Positions 60,013 to 64,000 of a DNA stretch of 64,000 nt are shown here, in pieces. This DNA is from Kribbella soli (lineage in GTDB: Bacteria > Actinomycetota > Actinomycetes > Propionibacteriales > Kribbellaceae), in the NCBI RefSeq assembly GCF_004331345.1, contig NZ_SJJZ01000003.1, positions 124,001 to 188,000 on the forward strand, written 5' to 3'. Within the stretch, counting starts at the first letter, position 1. The number at the start of each line of letters is the position of its first letter. A model generated the notes under the pieces. The model made no database searches and was not told the origin of the DNA. It saw only the letters and a program-made list of their open reading frames with translations. Made by a program: the position numbers and the translations under genes.

Positions 60013-61926
60013 GTGCCCGTGCATATCGCGATCGAGGTCGTGGCCCTCGTCGCCGTCGTCGCGGCGGTCGCCGCGCTGGCGCGGCGGATAGGGATCTCGG
60101 CCCCTCTGCTGCTGGTCGTCATCGGGGTCGCCGCGTCGTACCTGCCGTTCATCCCGCGGGTCGAGCTCGAGCCCGAGGTCGTGCTGGTCGGTTTCCTGCC
60201 GCCGCTGCTCTACTCGGCCGCGATCAAGACCAGCCTGGTCGACTTCTCCAAGCACCGGCGGTCCATCGGGCTGCTGTCCGTCGGCCTGGTGGCGTTCACC
60301 GCGCTCGGCGTCGGCGTCGTCGCGTGGTGGCTGCTCGGTCAGGTCGCGGAGTCGATCGGCCAGGAACCGCTGCCGTTCTGGGCCGCGTTCGCGATCGGCG
60401 CGGTCGTCGCGCCGCCCGACGCGGTCGCCGCGACCGCGATCGCCAAACGGGTCGGCCTGCCGCGCCGCGTGGTCACGATCCTCGAGGGCGAGAGCCTGCT
60501 GAACGACGCGACCGCGCTGGTCTGTCTGCGTACGGCGATCGCTGCCGCCGTGGTGGCGCCGACCGTGTGGCACGTCGGCCTGGACTTCCTGCGGGCGGCC
60601 GGCGGCGGTGTGCTGGTCGGCATCGCCGTGACGTTCGTGCTGGCCAAGATCCGCCGCCGGTTCACCGATCCGGTGCTGGACACCACGCTCAGCCTGACCG
60701 CGCCGTTCATCGCGTACATCGCGGCCGAGAACCACTACGTCCACGCGTCCGGCGTACTCGCGGTCGTCGTCACCGGCCTGCTCCTCGGTCACAAGGCCCC
60801 GATCATCCAGTCGGCGAAATCGCGGATGTCGGAGCGGACCAACTGGCGGACCTTCCAGTTCCTGCTGGAGAACACGGTCTTCCTGCTGATCGGGCTGCAG
60901 ACCCGGTGGATCCTCGACGATCTCACCGAGAGCCCGCTGCCGACGTGGCTGATCGCGGCCACCACGGTCGCCGTATTCATCGCGGTGGTGCTGCTGCGGC
61001 CGATCTGGATCATCCCGACCACGATGCTGTCCCGGCGCTTCCTTGGTCCGTCGCGTCCCGGACCTATTTCGTGGAGTGCGCTGATCGTGGTGTCGTGGGC
61101 CGGGATGCGCGGTGTGGTCACGCTGGCCGCGGTCTTCACACTGCCCGAGGACACCCCACATCGCGAAGTCCTTGTGTTCATCGCCCTCGCTGTCACCGCG
61201 GGCACGCTGCTCGTCCAGGGCTCGACGCTGCCCTGGCTGGTACGTCGCCTGCGCCTGCCGGGACCGGATCCCGCAGAGGACGCGTTGCAGGAGGCCGCCG
61301 TACTGCAGGGTGCTCATCGGGCCGGGATCGCGAAACTCGACGAGATGTCGACGCCGACGGACCCGCCCGCGATTCTCGACGTACTGCGGCAGCGGGGTGA
61401 GGCGCGGGCGCAGGCTGCGTGGGAGCGGCTCGGACGGCCGGAGACCGAGTACGAGACGCCGAGTGAGACGTACCGGCGGCTGCGGATCGCGATGCTCGAG
61501 GCCGAACGCGCGCACATCCTGAAGGTCCGCGACGCCGGGCTGGTCGCCGACGAGGTGCTGCAGCGCGCGCAGAACGCGCTCGACATCGAGGAGTCGATCC
61601 TGGACCGCGACGAGGACGACGACGTCGGTGGGCGCTCCGAGGACCTCAAGCCGAAGACGACGCCGGGTGGCGCGTGCGAGCACCTGGAGCAGGCCCCGGT
61701 AGTGGTCACGCCGAACACACCGGACGGCTGCGAGGAGTGCTTGGCCGACGGGGGTTCGTGGGTCCACCTGCGGCTGTGCCTGGGGTGTGGTCACGTCGGG
61801 TGCTGCGACTCGTCGGTGATGAAGCACGCCAGCAAGCACAATGCTCAGACCAGGCACCCCGTGATGCGCAGCTTCGAGCCGGGCGAGACGTGGCGCTGGT
61901 GCTTCGTCGACGAGAAGCTAGGTTGA
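60013..61926 (+). CDS. NhaP/CPA1-type Na+/H+ antiporter fused to a UBP-type zinc finger
   Basis: A 637-residue fusion. Residues about 1-405 form a CPA1 antiporter with ~12 membrane segments and the family motifs FAIGAVVAPPDAVAATAIA and ILEGESLLNDATALV (ion-binding Asp). A cytoplasmic helical region follows (about 410-545). The last ~85 residues form a UBP zinc finger: CEHLE, CEECLADG, WVHLRLCLGCGHVGCCDSS, HASKHN and HPVMRSF. In eukaryotes this finger binds the C-terminal Gly-Gly of free ubiquitin. Such antiporter fusions are known in actinomycetes, but the ligand is not. GTG 60013 is used; GTG 60019 is an alternative. Confidence 0.92.
   Translation: MPVHIAIEVVALVAVVAAVAALARRIGISAPLLLVVIGVAASYLPFIPRVELEPEVVLVGFLPPLLYSAAIKTSLVDFSKHRRSIGLLSVGLVAFTALGVGVVAWWLLGQVAESIGQEPLPFWAAFAIGAVVAPPDAVAATAIAKRVGLPRRVVTILEGESLLNDATALVCLRTAIAAAVVAPTVWHVGLDFLRAAGGGVLVGIAVTFVLAKIRRRFTDPVLDTTLSLTAPFIAYIAAENHYVHASGVLAVVVTGLLLGHKAPIIQSAKSRMSERTNWRTFQFLLENTVFLLIGLQTRWILDDLTESPLPTWLIAATTVAVFIAVVLLRPIWIIPTTMLSRRFLGPSRPGPISWSALIVVSWAGMRGVVTLAAVFTLPEDTPHREVLVFIALAVTAGTLLVQGSTLPWLVRRLRLPGPDPAEDALQEAAVLQGAHRAGIAKLDEMSTPTDPPAILDVLRQRGEARAQAAWERLGRPETEYETPSETYRRLRIAMLEAERAHILKVRDAGLVADEVLQRAQNALDIEESILDRDEDDDVGGRSEDLKPKTTPGGACEHLEQAPVVVTPNTPDGCEECLADGGSWVHLRLCLGCGHVGCCDSSVMKHASKHNAQTRHPVMRSFEPGETWRWCFVDEKLG
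61919..61924 (+). promoter_or_regulatory. Candidate -10 box (TAGGTT) for the HIT gene
   Basis: TAGGTT overlaps the antiporter stop codon and ends 6 nt before ATG 61931, a leaderless spacing. The HIT gene could therefore be expressed separately from the antiporter. Confidence 0.4.
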
Positions 61927-61930
61927 CGGT

Positions 61931-62347
61931 ATGGCGGACTGTCTCTTCTGCTCCATCATCGCCGGCACGACGCCGGCGCAGATCGTCCTGGACACACCGG
62001 AGGTCGTCGGGTTCCTCGACGTCCGGCCGGTGTTCAAGGGCCACACGCTGCTCGTGCCGCGGACGCACGTGCCGACAATGGTCGAACTGCCGGACGAGCT
62101 GACGGTCCCGCTGTTCGGAGCGGCCCGGTCGGTCGCTAGCGCCGTACGGACCGCGTTCGACGCACAAGGATCGTTCGTTGCCGTCAACAACGTCGTGTCC
62201 CAGTCCGTGCCGCACCTGCACGTCCACGTCGTACCCCGCACGAAGGGCGACGGCCTCCGCGGCTTCTTCTGGCCACGCACCAAGTACGCTGACACCGCAG
62301 AGGCCGAGGAGTACGCCGGCAAACTCCGCGCGGCCCTCGCCGACTAG
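61931..62347 (+). CDS. HIT-family nucleotide hydrolase/transferase
   Basis: A 138-residue protein of the Hint branch: N-terminal CLFCSIIAG (zinc Cys pair), GHTLLVPRTHV, and the catalytic histidine triad SVPHLHVHVVPR. Hint proteins hydrolyse AMP-lysine-type phosphoramidates and related nucleotides. The C-terminus RGFFWPRTKYAD is common in actinobacterial members. Confidence 0.93.
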   Translation: MADCLFCSIIAGTTPAQIVLDTPEVVGFLDVRPVFKGHTLLVPRTHVPTMVELPDELTVPLFGAARSVASAVRTAFDAQGSFVAVNNVVSQSVPHLHVHVVPRTKGDGLRGFFWPRTKYADTAEAEEYAGKLRAALAD

Positions 62348-62856
62348 CTGGTGGCTCGCTCGTACTCGACTTGTGGGCGTGGGGTGCCGTCGCCGAAGTC
62401 GCGGGTTTGGGTGGCTCCGGTTTCGGTGAAGCCGCACTTGGTGTAGAAGCGGCGGGACTGCGGGGTGTCGCGGAGGGTCCAGAGGTGGACGCGGTCGTGG
62501 CCGTCGGCTTTGAGGTGTTGCAGGGTGGCTGTCATCAGCGCCGCGGAGACGCCGCTCCCCCAGCCGTCGGGGTGGGTGTAGAAGCTGTGGATCTCGGCGA
62601 GCCCGGTCCGCGTGTCCGACAGCTCGGACCACGACATCGCGAGCGGCCGATCGCCGACGAACCCGAGCATCACGAGCCCCTTGCCTGCCGCGAGCCGCTC
62701 GTGCCACCTGGTCAGCCGACTCGCAATCCCTTCCTGCGCGACGTCCTCGGGAAAGAGCGGCGCGTACGCTGCACCCCAGGAAGCCGCATGCACCTGCCCG
62801 ACCGCATCCCCGTCGGCAACGGTAGCCCGCCGTACATCAATCGAGGGGTCGGTCAA
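62344..62856 (-). CDS. GNAT N-acetyltransferase
   Basis: A 170-residue GNAT: VRRATVADGDAVGQVHAASW, the beta4 strand GLAEIHSFYTHPDGWGSGV with the acetyl-CoA loop, VHLWTLRDTPQSRRFYTKCGF and a closing strand. TTG 62856 is chosen as start because GGAGG lies 6 nt upstream, inside the end of the HEAT-repeat gene. The two overlap by 20 bp. Acceptor unknown. Confidence 0.88.
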   Translation of the reverse strand: MTDPSIDVRRATVADGDAVGQVHAASWGAAYAPLFPEDVAQEGIASRLTRWHERLAAGKGLVMLGFVGDRPLAMSWSELSDTRTGLAEIHSFYTHPDGWGSGVSAALMTATLQHLKADGHDRVHLWTLRDTPQSRRFYTKCGFTETGATQTRDFGDGTPRPQVEYERATS

Positions 62857-63394
62857 GGCGGTCCTCCAGGGTGGCGAGTGCGCGCTCGACGGCGGCGCGG
62901 ACGGTGTGATCGGGGTCGTCGGCCAGCGGCCGGATCGCGTCGGCATGCTCGTACTCCCCCGCGGCGCCGATCGCGCGAACGGCCGCCGTGCGAACTCTCG
63001 GCAGCTCGTGCTCGAGCATCGGCAGCAGCGCGTCGACGAGCTGGCCGAGCTCCCGCTGCGCGGTGATCCGCGCGACGTGCTCCCGGACCCGCCAGGCAGG
63101 ATCGCGCGCGGCGACCAGGAGCGCATCGACCACGTCGTCCCGCCACACATAAAGGAACACGCGGGCGGCCCACACCCGGACCCAGTAGTAGTTGCCCGGA
63201 TCAACAGGCGCCTTCCAGCCACCCGGATTCTCCGACCCGGTGATCGCCACCAGCTTCGGCAGGTCAGCGCCGTACGCCGCCTCGCCCGGGATCTCCCCGG
63301 TCAGGAAGGCAACGCACCAGTCGACCACGGCATCCTCGCCGTACGTCGCACACGCGGCCCGCACGACATCGCGCGGTGACTCCCGGTCGGCCAT
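62837..63394 (-). CDS. HEAT-repeat protein
   Basis: A 185-residue all-helical protein. The N-terminal ~80 residues carry YYWVRVWAARVFLYVW. Three to four HEAT-like repeats follow (DALLVAARDPAWRVREHVARI, LLPMLEHELPRVRTAAVRAIG, IRPLADDPDHTVRAAVERALA). These usually make a protein-binding surface; no partner is evident. ATG 63394 is the start. Confidence 0.85.
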   Translation of the reverse strand: MADRESPRDVVRAACATYGEDAVVDWCVAFLTGEIPGEAAYGADLPKLVAITGSENPGGWKAPVDPGNYYWVRVWAARVFLYVWRDDVVDALLVAARDPAWRVREHVARITAQRELGQLVDALLPMLEHELPRVRTAAVRAIGAAGEYEHADAIRPLADDPDHTVRAAVERALATLEDRLDRPLD

Positions 63395-63461
63395 GAAATC
63401 AGTAAACCGCGGGCCACCGACAATTCCGGTGACCCGCGGCTACTGGACTCTCGAAGCTGCG

Positions 63462-64000
63462 TCAGCCGGCGATCAGGGACCGGAGGACGTACTGCAGGAT
63501 GCCGCCGTTGCGGTAGTAGTCGGCCTCGCCCGGGGTGTCGATGCGGACGACCGCGTCGAACTCCTTGACGCCGCCGTCGGTCGCGGTCACCGTGACGTGG
63601 ACCGTGCGCGGGATCTCGCCGTCGTTCAGCGCGGTCACGCCGGTGATGTCGAAGGTCTCCTCGCCGGTCAGGCCGAGGGACTCCGCGTTCTCACCCTCCG
63701 GGTACTGCAGCGGCAGCACGCCCATGCCGATCAGGTTCGACCGGTGGATCCGCTCGAAGGACTCGGTGATGACGGCCTTCGCGCCGAGCAGCGCCGTACC
63801 CTTCGCGGCCCAGTCCCGCGACGAGCCCGAGCCGTACTCCTTGCCGGCCAGGATCACCAGCGGCGTCCCGGATTCGGCGTACGCCTGAGCGGCCTCGTAG
63901 ATGCTCGTCACGGGCGCGTCGGCCGGATTTGAAATGGACTGCGTGAAGTCGCGGGTGAAACCGCCCTCGGTGCCCGGCGCGATCTGGTTGCGCAGGCGGA
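63462..64000 (-). CDS. acnA: Aconitate hydratase, C-terminal part (runs off the right edge)
   Basis: About 179 C-terminal residues of the TCA-cycle enzyme that interconverts citrate and isocitrate. Visible are [18 protein letters not shown], the swivel-domain motif [16 protein letters not shown] with the catalytic Ser and Arg, and [20 protein letters not shown]. The catalytic iron-sulfur domain lies beyond the edge. The position relative to dxs and fadB matches the core order known in Streptomyces. Confidence 0.95.
   Translation of the reverse strand, partial: RLRNQIAPGTEGGFTRDFTQSISNPADAPVTSIYEAAQAYAESGTPLVILAGKEYGSGSSRDWAAKGTALLGAKAVITESFERIHRSNLIGMGVLPLQYPEGENAESLGLTGEETFDITGVTALNDGEIPRTVHVTVTATDGGVKEFDAVVRIDTPGEADYYRNGGILQYVLRSLIAG

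Noticed and set aside
1-64000. tRNA, rRNA, transposase, integrase or phage genes
   Set aside because: None could be recognised on either strand; gaps between genes are short and accounted for.

Overview
The window is 64 kb of high-GC, gene-dense chromosome from an actinomycete. Gene order and protein sequences fit a Kribbella- or Nocardioidaceae-like member of the Propionibacteriales, with stretches that follow the core gene order of Streptomyces (serB; fabI-fabG; hemE-DUF3000-rnd-thiolase-fadB-dxs-acn). The genus is inferred from protein similarity that I recognise, not from a search. No rRNA, tRNA, phage, integrase or CRISPR was seen. No intergenic stretch exceeds 300 bp; the largest (5621-5886, about 266 bp) holds a tandem repeat and a hairpin.

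Layout. 1-4464: start of an ABC ATPase, a conserved hypothetical protein, serB, a double GNAT and a secreted GH16 beta-glucanase with a LacI/CebR-like operator. 4492-5818: a DUF559/AbiEi-like gene bracketed by two nearly identical 59-bp hairpin elements. 5887-11465: cyanophycin genes cphB-cphA, then a copper chaperone and a Tat-exported DyP peroxidase. 11512-12803: a SigE-type sigma factor with a membrane partner. 12805-17155 (minus strand): a membrane protein, a CphA-like Mur ligase that lacks the ATP-grasp domain, fabI, fabG and dodecin. 17229-24206: DUF3099, a small zinc-binding protein, moaA, SURF1, an atypical SDR, an AhpD-like protein, a stand-alone LigD polymerase domain and a secreted thermolysin-like protease. 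24312-27396: a receiver/thioredoxin-reductase-like fusion coupled to a membrane class III cyclase. 27470-32445: a secreted LTD nuclease, msrB and a CbbX-type AAA+ ATPase. 32442-36489 (minus): hemE-GNAT-cgoX(hemY)-hemQ-VOC, the coproporphyrin-dependent heme route. 36606-38461: DUF3000-rnd. 38458-42337 (minus): VOC, MFS/ArsR pair, glutathione peroxidase, a shrunken dienelactone hydrolase and a conserved hypothetical protein. 42500-45804: the fadA-fadB beta-oxidation operon. 45859-53437 (minus): three paralogous membrane-anchored HExxH proteins around an APC permease, then dxs. 53551-57505: two DUF402 paralogs flanking a small beta-grasp-like protein ending in Gly-Gly and a DUF4132 protein. 57508-64000: CPBP protease, secreted hydrolase, a Na+/H+ antiporter fused to a UBP zinc finger, HIT, GNAT, HEAT-repeat protein and the 3' end of aconitase.

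Many genes are translationally coupled (ATGA/GTGA overlaps), and many others look leaderless, with a TANNNT hexamer 6-7 nt before the start codon. The most interesting candidate system is the small Gly-Gly-ending protein plus DUF4132 pair at 54230-56985, with a speculative link to the UBP-finger antiporter at 60013. Next are the ATP-grasp-less CphA relative, the hairpin-bracketed DUF559 gene and the triplicated HExxH family.
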